DNA of 64,000 nucleotides from Lumbricus rubellus (GCA_945859605.1 OX243814.1:21617201-21681200); one strand, 5' to 3'; counted from the stretch's first letter, positions 35,731 through 47,225 are shown. Notes: generated from the letters alone by a model not told the origin. Numbers and translations: made by a program.

Positions 35731-38700
35731 GTAAGAAATCAGACTTTGCATTTCTGTGCATTCACAAAGTGCTCAGCATTCTATTGTAGCTCTCTGCCAC
35801 TCTCTCCATTGTTAGAAATCTCAAGATCTTTTCTCAGAAATCACAAAAGATGCAGACAGTGACTGTTTCTTGCTCATTTCTTGCTTATTGGTGATAAATC
35901 ATCATTGCATTGTGCAAGTAAATCCAAGACCAAGGCATTTTGAACGAGAGTTAATGAGACCGCTGGTTCAAAACTGAAAAATATTTTGGAGGGCTGAGGC
36001 AGGGGTCGATTTAAAGAGGTTAACTTAAAAGGGAGAAAACTACCGGTACCTCGAGACCAAAACTAGCTCAAGACAACAGCTTCCCAAAAACCTGTCTTAC
36101 GATGTCTTCAGACCAAGACCATAAACCCTGAATTCAGGACACAGTTTTTGAAGTGAGAATTGCAACGATCGATCATATTTCTTGGTATCATAAATTTGCA
36201 TAATTTATTTACTTGCTTAAAAGTTAAGTCTTTGCTACTAGATAGTTTATGATAAAAGAAAATTATTGAAGGGGAATAGCAGACGTTTTCATTTGTTGAT
36301 GTGACACTGAAAACAGGAATGGGCAAGGAACACGGGAAGGTTGAAGGAAGAGGGAGGGAAGCCGGACTTTGCTCAGCTGAAGACACGCTTTCGCTGTGCA
36401 CTAAACAAGGCTCCAGACATCGACGAAGTGAGAGCTCTTCATTGCGACCGACGAGATGATCCGTTTAAAGTATACACGTTTAAAAAACATAACATAGGTG
36501 AGGAAATGTTATAAATTACCGCATTTTGCCACCCTGCATTTTGCCTGCCGAGGCATCCACTTGTGCATCAGTGGCAAATGATGACGAATGCATACATCTT
36601 AAACCCATCCACAAAGGAAGATGAAAATGGTTACTTTATGTTGTTTGAAGCAAATGGCTTTGTTAGTCGTGGGTTCATGACTTAATATTAATGCGTAGAT
36701 GTCCAAGAAAAAGCCTTTGGGTGATTGGTGGGTGGTGGCATTGGGTGGCAGTGAACAGTTAACAAGCAATGCAGCATATTATAGAATAAGAAGTCTCTGT
36801 AATTGTCAAGAGTGTATAGAAGTGGTATGCATTAGCGGCTGTTTGGTGTCGTGATCCGGTAGGTTGGATTAACTTCGTAAGTAACTTTGAATTACAGTAG
36901 GCCTGTTGCATGATTGATCCACTGACTGGTAAAGACCACAAAGGTTTTGTCAAGTATCCAACCATGGATGGACTCGCAAATGAAAGCCACATCTTGTTGC
37001 CAATGGCCAACATCTGCAGAATGCACTATTCATTCATTCATTCATTCATTCATTCAAGTATTATATAGCGCCTCTTCAAGGAAACTACCCAGAGGCTCAG
37101 ATTGGAACATGTGGTTTGTTTCATTGTATTCCAGTTAAAGGATGGTTCTTTTGTTTTAGATTCTTCTGTGAGAAAGATGACGACTGTAGCGATGTTGTCT
37201 GGCCGAAAAGTAAAGAGCAATGAAGAAGAGGAAGGCAACGCTTTTCCTCTGAATCTCATTGAAGAGGTATCGTCATCGGCCATTTTGTTTATTTCCATTT
37301 CATAGCAAAATACAGTCTGAGAGAATGATGAGGTGACGTCATCTGCCTGATCTAGCTTCAAGGATGGTGCACAGCTGTCACAGTGCATGATGGGATTCAT
37401 AGTTTCGTTTATTGGTGATAAATCATCTCGTTCCATTTGTGTGCAAATGAGTCGTGTGTCTCTAAAGGTTTTTTTGTCTCTTGCATACCATCAATGCTCC
37501 TCTGACGTCTGACCTATTTTCATCTTGAAGACGTCGTTTGTGAATGTGCAAATATGACTGGAAAGAAGACATTGTTTCCTCGATCTCACTGATATTTATT
37601 TATTTCGTTAAAATGACAGCCCAAAATGCTGTCATTGTAGTATCAAGACTAAAAAATTGTCAACATGGGGAGGGGACACTTTGAAGTCTTAGAGCAGGAC
37701 TATTATTACTGAAATAATGAGCAATTTTGTTAGAATGACAGTCTAAAATGCTGCTATTGCAGTGTGGAAATTAAAAATTTTTAGACATTGGAGAGGGGCA
37801 CATGCCCCTTTCCCAAACCCCTCCTGCTCGACGCTTTGCGCCTCTGCGATCGTCTTTTGGCCACTCGTCCTCCCCCAAAGTTCAGACCAAGTCTCCGCCT
37901 ATGCGTACAGCCATCCTAAAAAAATACCTTAGACTCGTGTGTAATATTAATGCAAGAAACATCATGCTTGTGCTATAGATATAGACAGTTAAAAATACTA
38001 TTTGGTTATAAGTGCAAATACTTCATCTGGTTAAAAACCAAAAATTCTTCTTGTGTTGAAATTTGAATACTAATTTACTTTGTTTTTCAGAATATCTTAT
38101 CTGATGTTTCAAATGAGGAAGCGGTTGACTTGACAGAGAACGATGGCGCTGGTGAGTTTCCTACAGAATCTGATTAACTGACTTCGATCCATGTTGTTGG
38201 TCAACAAAGATGAGATATGTAGACGGATAGAAGTTAGAGCAAGGGTTCTCAAACTTTATTTTTATTGTACCCCCAAGTAAAAAAATCGAATCGTGGCGTA
38301 CCCCCAGCAAAGTCAGATCAGAAACAAAATGCCATTGCCTAGTCACCATTGCAGTGACAACTAAAAAGTCCTTTTAATCATTGTATGGTGTGGCCTATTA
38401 GAGTCGTATAGCCGACATACAGGCATGGCCCTTCATCATCATCATCAATAGCATAGGGCTCAATGCCCGTAAGAGTCCGAACAGGCCCTTACAGGGAGCA
38501 AAATTGAAAATATACAAAGTTTTAATCATGCAAATGATGCAATCATATCAATAAAAAGGGGAAATTGGTCTATAATTCCTGTAAGAAAGAGCTAACCTAT
38601 AACGTTATATTGCTGCGTGCTTGTTTTGATTAGCACAGATTTTTTTAAAAATTACCTGGTTTAATCAATTTTGTCAATTTCAAACTCAAATTTAGCCCAT

Positions 38701-39456
38701 ATTTATTTTTGATAGCAAGAATGTACAGTTCAAAAACTAGTTTCAAACGGATATATAATTATATGATGTGCTGAAAGGAATCACAAATTTTAAAGCTCGA
38801 CCAGAAATTAATCCTTAGAACAATTCAGCTATCCTTATTGAGCTCTAGAATAGCCTGCGCTCATTGCATGCGCTGAGAATTTCTGACTTTGGTTCTTTCA
38901 ACCAATTATTATACATTATTTTATTTCAAATTTATAGTGACATGCCTAAACATAGACATGTTGCATGCACTATAATATAGGCCTAAGCTTAAGCTTAGTA
39001 GAATATAATATGAGCCTAATCACATGTTGTGAAAGAAAGAAATGACTATGGTGTTATATGAAGCAACGTTAAAAATCATTGTTAATCAAGGAAAAATGGA
39101 CACAAAGTCCATAAACTCAAATAAAAAGTTATATTCTGGAAATTGTCGCGTACCCCTTACCGGTGCCTGGCGTACCCCTTGGGGTACGCGTACCACAGTT
39201 TGAGAACCCCTGAGTTAGAGGCATTGACAGAACTTTTATATTCAGTTCAGCCGCCTAGACTTAATGGTCGTTTGTTGCATGAGAAAAACTGAAATTCCAC
39301 ACAACTCATAGAACGTGAATAGAGATGAAACTAACTGTTTGAAAATGGAAGAAGGGTGATCACTTTAAGAGACTTTATCTTATGTACATGTAGGTGTTGG
39401 ACATAATTAATTATTCTGAATTTCTTAGATAGGTTCGTTTTAATGTCATTAGTTCT

Positions 39457-39501
<45 letters not shown>

Positions 39502-42500
39502 AACAAGTTTACATTGGTATGATGTAAGCTTATATAATATGATATGTATGATATATAGTTGAATGACACCAGCTGGTGTGCTGGTCATATACCATGTCTG
39601 AAATAGAAGAGCAGCATTTGGCTTAGACCTGCTCTTGCATATATTCATCATTTGTTAAGACCAACCGCTCACAGCTTCACACACGTGCACACACACATGC
39701 AGAGCAGTGCATTCTTAATAGTTGAGCCATTTGTGTTGTTTCTAGTGATGCATACTCAGACCAGTGGTGGTGCATACTCAGACGAGGTTAATAGCAGCAG
39801 TAAGTCGAAAGTAGCAAATGAACGAGTGATAGACTTCAGGACATCGATGACATATAATATTATACCGCTATCGGTGGAATTGATGTCAAGTTCTTCGAGT
39901 GACGACGGTTCTGCCATTGACCATGACTCACCAACTACGACTCATTGGCCAATCAGCAATCCTCATGGAAACACGGCCAATTCTGCAGATGATGTTCAGA
40001 GAATAGACAATGTAGAAAGCAGAAAAGGATCCACGTCTTCTTATTCTTCTTCACGCTGTAGGACGCCCCTTCTGAACAATGCACAGCTGGATAATTCAGC
40101 GGAATGCCTTCAAGTCGCTTCATCTGCGGATCACATGCTTCAGGTTGCTTCGTTGTTTGTTGAAGCAGACGCGCAAAGAGTGCAACAGACAACAAGAAGA
40201 ACAGACTCACGCATGGTCATTGGTTAGTTTGCTTTCCTTATATGTTGTTCTTTGCAAGCTTTGTCTTGCTATACAATAAAACCAGTGCTTAAAGTGTAAA
40301 AAAAGAAGTGCTTGGACACCCCGTACGTTTTCAGGTGTGCTGGCCAAATAAGTGGCAGGACGGCATAGAGATGTGAAAATGCGTCATTCATGACATTGAC
40401 CGTCCTGCCATTTCACAGGGCCTGGAAGATCAGAAATGTTCAGTTGTTTGCCACTAAATAAATAAATAATAAATGTTTGATCGCTGTAAGAGTTCGTAAA
40501 TTCTGGGATAGGAAGTCAATATTCGTCGACATCCCGCATAGGACAGCGTTTGCTGCAAGAAAGAGCCAGGGTCAGCCGTAAATGATATAGAAGAGGACAT
40601 ATCCCTGACGCAAACCAAAATGGATGGAGATCCATGGAAGACCGTAGACGACTGAAAAGGTATAAGATGATATAATAAAGAGCCAGGCCAATGAAGGAGG
40701 TTAGCAGAAAGGCCAAATGAGACAGAAACAAGCGTGAGAATAATTTCTGGGTGTACACAATCGAAAGCAGCACTAACATCAAGCAGTGCCATCAGAGACA
40801 CCTGCTGTAACCTATCAATACATAATCCCATATATATATATAATATATATATATAATTTTATATATATATATATCTGATAAGAGGCGAATCAGAACGGTC
40901 TCCGTAGAGTGGACGTTGCGATAACCTGATTGATGAAGCCGATCATCCTGCCTTATGACAATTGTTTTGTTCTTGGGTTTCCTTTGTTTAATTTTTTCTT
41001 TGTAACAGCAGAAGTAGTATATAATGACGATGTGTAAACTTCATATACATTAGGTGAGCCATGCTCATCAGAACATCAGAATTTGATCATCATAAAACCG
41101 TCAGATGATGATGATGATGCACAGGAAGCAGCTGCTGCTGCTGCTGTCGTAGGTTCAGGTGTTGAACAGCGGTTCACAGCGAGTCGTTCTGCGATGCAGT
41201 TGTCTGAGCGATGCAATCATCGTGTCTTTGCTGGCCATGAATTCAAACAAGGCAAACAGTTTCTTCATTTCTATTCGTTAAACTATCCGTAGATGTTTTA
41301 GTATTTAACTCCGTATTTAACATCATAGGTCATTGGTGGTGAACCTTGTTGGGCGTGCAATGCATGCCAAAGGAGACAGTGCTGAGTCATTCTAAAACTA
41401 TGTTCGTGGCCCACTCTGAATATTGTACAGTATATAGATAATTATTTCTGTCAAATATTCTAACTTTATAATGCAACAAAACATGAAATAAAGGACATTA
41501 TTTGAAAGATGGTTTTAGAAAGGTGTTGATTGTTGAATAAAAATCCTCCTTGAAGGAAATGATAACTTTTGGTACAAGAAATTTAAGTTAAGATGAATTA
41601 AGAGCTGAATGAAAACAGTTGTCATCTGAGTCAGTGTATCATACGATGCTAGCCAGATATGGAAACTGGACTAACAAAAAAAGTATTGTTTATATTTTGG
41701 TAGATAAACACAATGGAATGAAGCCCAATTGTTTAGGTAATGGAGAATTTGCATCAGGTGCAACAATGGATAAAGCATGACATTCAAAATGACTTGTATG
41801 GATGTATTGTATTGCATGTGTGTAATACTATTTGTGTAGTTTGTGTGTAGCTGTTTATGAAGCACTTTTAAAGAAACTCACAAGGCCACTAACATTAACT
41901 ATCTAGCCAGTCTAATAAGTGAAACCCTATATTCTTTCAGAGAACTTTGTTCTAATCTCATTGTGGCAAGACTGTGAATCTTGAAGCACTGCAGAGTTTT
42001 ATGAATAGAAGCATCTACTGTGTAGATTGCAGAAATGAAAGTTGTGTGACTTCAGACTGAACAGAAACATGTTTTCCTTTGTAGAACCAATTGATTTCAC
42101 GAAGAAAGACATGAATAAAGAGTGTAGAACAAATGTCCACTTGTCGAAGCCAGTTGTTTCAAGTCTTTTTGAGCAGGTCGTTGAAGGAGATTCAAGAGAA
42201 AAACTTCTCAACTTCATCGGTGAAATCAACAATGAAGGTCATTAATTGCTGCTTCCTCACTTTGCATTCACAAATATCTAAACATATAATGACTTTGCAT
42301 GCATAAATATCTAAATATAATGACTTCAACATTTAACTCAGTGGAGCAAAGATAAAAATTTCTTAGTTTTGGGTCAAATTTAAACAACCAATGTTTAATC
42401 TAGACGTCTCTGGGGGGGAAGGGGGGAATGTTCCCCCAGGAACGACATTCCTCAGAAAAATTGAGCAACTGCTTTTTATATGTAAGAAGAATTTTGTATA

Positions 42501-45500
42501 AATGTGCATTATGAATGTGGATACTAATTGATTTTAGGTGAATTTTGTGATGCACTTTTATGTTATGTGCATTTACCCGACTTCGGACGATTTCATGGTT
42601 CTAAGAATATGAGATCCATTGAAATTAGCTTTGCATTGGATAGCAATTTTGCATACAACAATGAGAAAAGCATAGTGTGTAAATATGGGGGGGGGGGTAG
42701 GTGCAAAGTCGAGTTAGTGGAGAGTGTCTAGCTATTAAATGTTGATTGTTTAACTCTTTCGCAGCGAATGGGGTCGATTGTGACCGCACAACAAAAACGC
42801 ACCCGTTTGTCGGATAATGTAGATATATTTAGAAATCTATTTTTATATTTCGATTGGGGACATGCAGACGGATTAGAAAATACCCTAACGTAGGTTTTCC
42901 CCAATGGTTTGATGAAGTTATAAACGAAAATTATGGCCGTAAGTTTGTGAAAATTTACATCCCGCCATTTGTTTACTTTCGTCCGCGTCTGCGGCTTCTT
43001 GGCCGTTGACCATTTCGCTGTAATTATGTATTTTCATCAGCCAAGTTCAGACAAAATGAATTATATTGTTCAACAAATGCTCTAATAAGGTCTCAAGCAC
43101 ATTTATTCTAGATGATGTAAAGGTTTCGGGATTTGAAGACCGCACATTTACCGCCCGTCCATAAGACCACGCCGATATCATCATAGAGTAGGAAAACATG
43201 AGCTAATTTGATCACTTCTCTGTAGTCATTTTTTTTATTTAGGTCTTTCAGCCTAATTAGAAACATAAAATTTATCAGTCAAGCAAATTGTGTAAAGGAT
43301 TTATAAAATAATTATCTATGTTTGAACATTTTTGGATAGAAATACGACGACATCGCAAGCAGACCTAGTATTTTGCTGACGTGAGCGTCGATGTCATTAT
43401 CTTCTATGTGGAAGTAATATAAAAATCATTTTATAATTAAATTCACAATTTTTTAACCTTTCACTGTTTGCTACAAGTTTGTCATACAAGTAGCTACATT
43501 TAGAAGTATTTGCATGAATTTTATTTTGTTCACAATTTTTTTAATTAATTTTTATTGTTATAAATTAAATTTTTATTTTTACAAATATTTAATATATTTA
43601 TAAATTTTAAGGCAAACACGTCAGTTGATCTGCTTTTTCAAGACAGAATATTGTTGAGGAATCAAATACGAACAAAATGATATAAAACAAGTTAATATTT
43701 TCATGGACTTTAATTGTTTTTCTATATATGAACAAATTATGACTATATTTATGAAAAACAATTTAGCTGCGAAAGAGTTAAGGGGGAGGGGGAGGCCGAG
43801 CGAAACTTGTCGGTCTCAAATCTTTTCAACGTTAAGACTTTAACTTGCGAGAGATCCTATGTTCGGAAGGTGAATTTGCGAAGATGCATAGAATTTGAGC
43901 TGAGTCGGCAGTTTTTTTTTTACAAAGGGATGTATGTTGCAGCGTCTTAGTCTGTTTCTTTCTTATCTAATCTTTACAGTTCAACTGAACAGATCAACTA
44001 AAGATTTGTCTCTGCTTTATTCGTTGCAGAGCTCATCTTTCAGCTGTCAGATCATGCTGAAGAGATCCAACGAAAGGTTGAGCAGAACGAGCAACTACTC
44101 ATGTCGAAAGTGAAGGTGCTTTACACGTGGGAGGAGCACTTACGGAATTGGGAAGCGAAACTCAAAGCTATGGAGGATGCTTGCTTCTGGAAGAACAAAT
44201 ATCTTGATGAGAAGTTAGCCAGAAGTGGTGTCTTTGTGCCAGAAAGTGAGCAGCACAGTCAGCTGGGAAGAGTGTTCTCTCATGGTAACCGAAGCCAACA
44301 GTCGCTTTCTCGAGTAACGTTGCCTGTCAAAGGTATTCAAAGGGATAAAGGCGTTGTCATGCATAATACATCACCCGTATTATCAGGAATTGTACGCAGT
44401 TCTTCTCAAAGTGCAGCTGGATCAGAACTCGTTCAGCCGCTAGAACAGCTGAGGACGTTGAATGATCAGATGAATGGAAATGTTGACGAGACAATTGTTA
44501 GTTTAGGCAAGGTGGGTTACAAGAGAAAGCGGTGTGCAGTTATATACGGTGATTCTGTTTTTAGTGAAGAACCGTTGGTTAAAAGAAGGAGAACAAAACA
44601 CGGATCACCGGTGAATAAGACAGAGACTTCTAAGACTCCACCACAAATCGTTAACAAATTTGACACTTCATCAGGGACAATGGACTTGGCTAGATTCCAG
44701 AATAATCAAGCAAAGTGTGCACCTAACCGAGTTGGGAAAGTTAGATATGAATGCAAACCATTGCCTTATTCCAGCAATTCTGATGCTGTACATCCCATTG
44801 AAGAAATTGAAATCAAGAAGACAATTCTTGTGGGAAGCTCTGTTGATGTCAGCAATGTTTCTATAGCAGTTCCAAAGAAATCATTGCAAGAAAGCGTAAA
44901 AGAAGAAATCTTTCCGTCGTCCAATTTGTCCGTTTCCATTCCATCCATCGCTTACGTTTTGCCTTCTGTCTCGATTGCTGACAACGCAGCCGGTGGTCTC
45001 TCGGTGAAAAAACAGTCGACTGATGATTCAAGCTTCTCTTCAATCAGTCGGACTAGTGGCTGCTTTTCACCTTACACAGTAGAAACGGAAGTCATTTCTG
45101 ACTGTGAATCTGACGGTGAACTGATCATTGATTCATCAAAAAGTGCAGATATGGACGCTTCTCAAACAGACTTTAGGAAGGAAGACGACAGCAACAGCAG
45201 CAAACAAAACCAGAACGAACAATTCACTAACGTCGAGAAGATTTCTCCATCAAAAGCCATTGATTCTTCAGAAAAACATTCTTCTTGGAATGGTGAAACT
45301 TTGACTGTCAGTCAAGAAAAGCCCATTCATTTGTCACCAAACCCAAAAGATCTAAAAATCTTTCAGGAGTGGCTAAAGGGGGTAACCCAAAGTATTGATA
45401 AAGAGAAATCCTTAAAATCTATTGTTGATGTCGCTATTGTTTCAGATTCTATGAAGCAAGTAAGTCAGATAGATGCCGATGAGGATGCAAACAAAAATTG

Positions 45501-45513
45501 CCAGAGTAGATGA
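35524..45513 (+). CDS. IRF-family transcription factor with an unusual long C-terminus
   Basis: Predicted nuclear DNA-binding transcription factor. Coding exons: 35524-35730, 36317-36497, 37160-37266, 38091-38151, 39746-40222, 41054-41158, 42085-42237 and 44030-45513. All borders are GT/AG, phases chain without a break, total 924 codons. Residues about 20-128 form an IRF DNA-binding domain with the five tryptophans in order (RPWLE, GLEWY, VPWKH, KKDW, EWARN) and the recognition-helix motif RFRCALNKAPDIDEV. Residues 166-380 are acidic and Ser-rich. Residues 431-490 are predicted coiled coil (EEIQRKVEQNEQLL). Basic motifs KRKR (595) and KRRR (615) suggest nuclear localisation. No IRF-association domain is seen. 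Uncertainties: the start could be the MM seven codons later; exon 6/7 could instead be 41054-41288 plus 42056-42237, also in phase; a strong internal donor (CAA|GTAAGT at about 45,461) might extend the gene. Confidence 0.75.
36317..36497 (+). CDS. IRF gene, second coding exon (recognition helix)
   Basis: The acceptor AAAACAG precedes EWARNTGRLKEEGGKPDF, then FRCALNKAPDIDEVR, then DPFKVYTFKKHNI. Tryptophan 5 and the DNA-contacting Arg-Cys of helix 3 are present. It ends ATAG|GTGAGG in phase 1. A minus-strand frame over it is a shadow. Confidence 0.8.
37022..37100 (-). mobile_element. LINE 3' end, antisense, with (TTCA)n tail
   Basis: (ATTC)n, then TATTATATAGCGCCTCTTCA, then CCCAGAGGCTC: the reverse complement of the 3' UTR and tail of the LINE at about 1,083-1,145. 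It lies in IRF intron 2, 60 bp before the exon 3 acceptor. Confidence 0.65.
37600..37860. repeat. Diverged tandem duplication of about 123 bp
   Basis: TCGTTAAAATGACAGCCCAA recurs as a diverged copy 123 bp later, each followed by GGAGAGGGG/CATGGGGAGG. In IRF intron 3. Possibly a decayed transposon end. Confidence 0.6.
38240..39212. mobile_element. Non-autonomous hAT element with perfect TSD
   Basis: Starts CAAGGGTTCTCAAACTT and ends CAGTTTGAGAACCCCTG, flanked by identical AGTTAGAG on both sides (38,232-38,239 and 39,213-39,220). The TTCTCAAACT terminus is shared with Charlie-type hAT elements of vertebrates. Subterminal GTACCCCC boxes repeat near both ends. No transposase. It sits in IRF intron 4 and contains an older retroelement tail fragment. 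Confidence 0.9.
38430..38510 (-). mobile_element. Retroelement tail fragment, antisense
   Basis: (ATC)n followed by GGGCTCAATGCCCGTAAGAG is the reverse complement of the 3' end at about 13,780-13,830. It is inserted in the hAT element. Confidence 0.5.
39458..39500. repeat. (TA)n microsatellite
   Basis: About 21 TA units in IRF intron 4. Another broken TA cluster lies at 40,832-40,875 in intron 5. Confidence 0.9.
40288..40425. mobile_element. Diverged copy of the short hAT-like element
   Basis: CAGTGCTTAAAGTG, GAAGTGCTTGGACACCCC and GTGCTGGCCAAATAAGTGGC match the element at 688-947 in the same order. The right terminus is not preserved. Confidence 0.55.
40455..40840 (-). pseudogene. LINE reverse transcriptase fragment (CR1/L2-like)
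   Basis: The minus-strand translation contains 'VSLMALLDVSAAFDCVHPEI', the conserved RT motif in which LDxSAAFD holds a catalytic aspartate. It is followed by 'VSFGLSANLLHW' and, in shifted frames, remnants of the YADD region ('QQTLSYAG'). Several frameshifts, so inactive. Antisense in IRF intron 5. Confidence 0.75.
42754..43777. mobile_element. piggyBac-like non-autonomous element (1.02 kb)
   Basis: Flanked by TTAA on both sides (42,750-42,753 and 43,778-43,781). Inverted termini are CTCTTTCGCAGCGAAT at the left and AGCTGCGAAAGAG at the right. AT-rich interior without a transposase frame. TTAA target duplication with short termini is typical of piggyBac. Lies in IRF intron 7. Confidence 0.75.
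44030..45513 (+). CDS. IRF gene, terminal coding exon
   Basis: The acceptor TTCGTTGCAG joins in phase 1 to the previous exon. It encodes a coiled coil (to about residue 490), a Ser/Thr-rich region, two basic motifs, a sumoylation-type VKEE (residues 720-723), and short hydrophobic patches beside acidic residues (LIIDSS at 795; VAIVSDS at 898). It ends at a TGA-adjacent TAG-free stop after NCQSR. No homology to a known C-terminal IRF domain is apparent to me. Confidence 0.75.
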
Positions 45514-45734
45514 TGAGAAGCTATGCTGTGCAATGACGCAATTTGTCTCTTTAGATCAACTGCCCATCCTTATTAAATAATTTAGTTGAGAAAGTATGGC
45601 TGTGGCAGATTGATATAATGCATTTGCATCTTACCTCTGCATTAGGTGCTTGCACTGTATTGCATTGCATCATATGACTTTGACAGTTTGTTGTTAAGCT
45701 GACATTATTGTGTATATACATGTACATACATTTA

Positions 45735-46711
45735 CAGGGTGCGCCAAAAAAGAGTAATCCCCTACGGTTTTTAGCCCATATCTTGGCCAAAAATATTAAT
45801 TTTTAAATGACATTTTACAGTCTTAAAGGCAATTCATATTTACGTACAATGGTTCAAATTTCATCAAAATATTTCAAACGGAACAAAAGTTATGCCACTT
45901 TTAGGGAGGCCACCCACCGTTTTTTGACGATTGAAAAACTAAACGCAAAAAAAATAGGTTTTCCCCCAATATCTTGTCCAAAAGTAAGAATATAGATATG
46001 AAATTTTACAGGCGTAAGGACAATTCATATTTACACATGATAGCCAGATTTCATTAAAATATTTTGAGCGCAACAAAAGTTATACCACTTTTAGTGAGGC
46101 CACCCCCCGATTTTTGACGATTCAAAGACGTAACGCAGCGAAAAGTAACAAAAACACGATTTTATTAAGTCTCATCTCAAATAATAATAATAAGAAGTGT
46201 TGGCACTGGTGGTGGGCACATTGAACGTTGTGAAGCGCAACCATGTTCATTTGACAACAGTTATTTGAGATGAGACTTAATAAAATTACGTTTTGTTACT
46301 TTTTGTTGCGTTACGTTTTTGAATCATCAAAAAAACGGTGGATGGCCTCTCTAAAAGAGGCATAACTTTTGTTCTGTGTGGAATATTCTGATGAAATTTG
46401 GCCATCATGTGTATATATGAATTGTCCTAAAGCCTGTAAAGTTTCATTTCGAAATTCTTACTTCGGGCCAAGATATTGGCAAAAAACCTCGTTTTTGTTG
46501 CGTTTCGTTTTTGAATCGCCAAAAAACGGTGGGTGACCTCCCTAAAAGTAGCATAACTATCGTTCTGTTTGAAATATTTTGCTGAAATTTGACCATTGTA
46601 CGTAATTTTGAATTGCCTTTAAGACTGAAAAGTTTCATTTAAAAATTCGTATGTTTGGCCAAGAGATGGGCTAAAAACCGTAGGGGATTACTTTTTTTTT
46701 GGCGCACCCTG
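45735..46711. mobile_element. Mariner-type fold-back element (450-bp arms)
   Basis: Flanked by TA at both ends. The left terminus CAGGGTGCGCCAAAAAAG and right terminus TTTTGGCGCACCCTG continue into inverted arms of about 450 bp (45,735-46,184 and 46,261-46,711). These are separated by only about 75 bp that retain a transposase C-terminus. It shares its end with the element at 14,559. It lies 220 bp after the IRF stop codon. Confidence 0.9.
46193..46275 (+). pseudogene. Transposase C-terminal remnant in the fold-back loop
   Basis: The frame reads VGTGGGHIERCEAQPCSFDN and then stops. GGGHIE is the mariner/Tc1 tail motif, and it aligns with the decayed tail at 15,047. Confidence 0.5.
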
Positions 46712-47219
46712 TATATTTGCATTTGCAGAACAGCTGAGCTTGCCTCTGCACCCAGGGAATGAAATTGGCTTCCGCTCTCTCTTCGCAGCTCAAATTCACT
46801 TCCTTCCTTCAAAAAGCGGATCAAAACTTCTCCTTGGCTTTCAAGCACATGGATCTCTAACTGCATCTTCTGCTGGTGGCTGATTATCCACGCCTCAGAT
46901 TCACGTTTTGTTGTGACCTTGCATACATTAAAAATTTATTTAATAATAATACATTTAGTGTGGGTGATGCCATCGCATATGTTTGCATAGCCATTTATTT
47001 TCGCGTTGAGCCTGCTAAAATACGACCAGTAATTTGTTGTAGAATCCAGAGATGTGCAACATTTTAATTTATCGCTTTGTACTAATTTACTTTTGAAGAA
47101 TTTCTTTTTATTTATTTTGATGATTAATTTAAAGTTTGAGAGTGTATTTCTTAGATGAACCTGGAAATAACCTACGATTTATATGTTATGTGTAATTTGT
47201 ATGAATAACATGTCCCGTC

Positions 47220-47225
47220 AATAAA
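47220..47225 (+). terminator. Candidate polyadenylation signal of the IRF gene
   Basis: AATAAA followed within 10-30 bases by TGGTTTGC and TGATATGCTTCTGT. If used, the 3' UTR is about 1.7 kb and includes the fold-back element. A variant ATTAAA at about 45,573 would give a short UTR without it. Confidence 0.3.

Noticed and set aside
37102..37160. Extended IRF exon 3 starting at the acceptor before TTAAAGGATGG
   Set aside because: From phase 1 that acceptor leads to an in-frame stop; the acceptor at 37,159 keeps the frame open.
44101..45513. Independent single-exon gene starting at the ATG at 44,101
   Set aside because: The reading frame continues upstream in phase to a good acceptor at 44,029 and through exons back to the IRF domain, so the ATG is internal.
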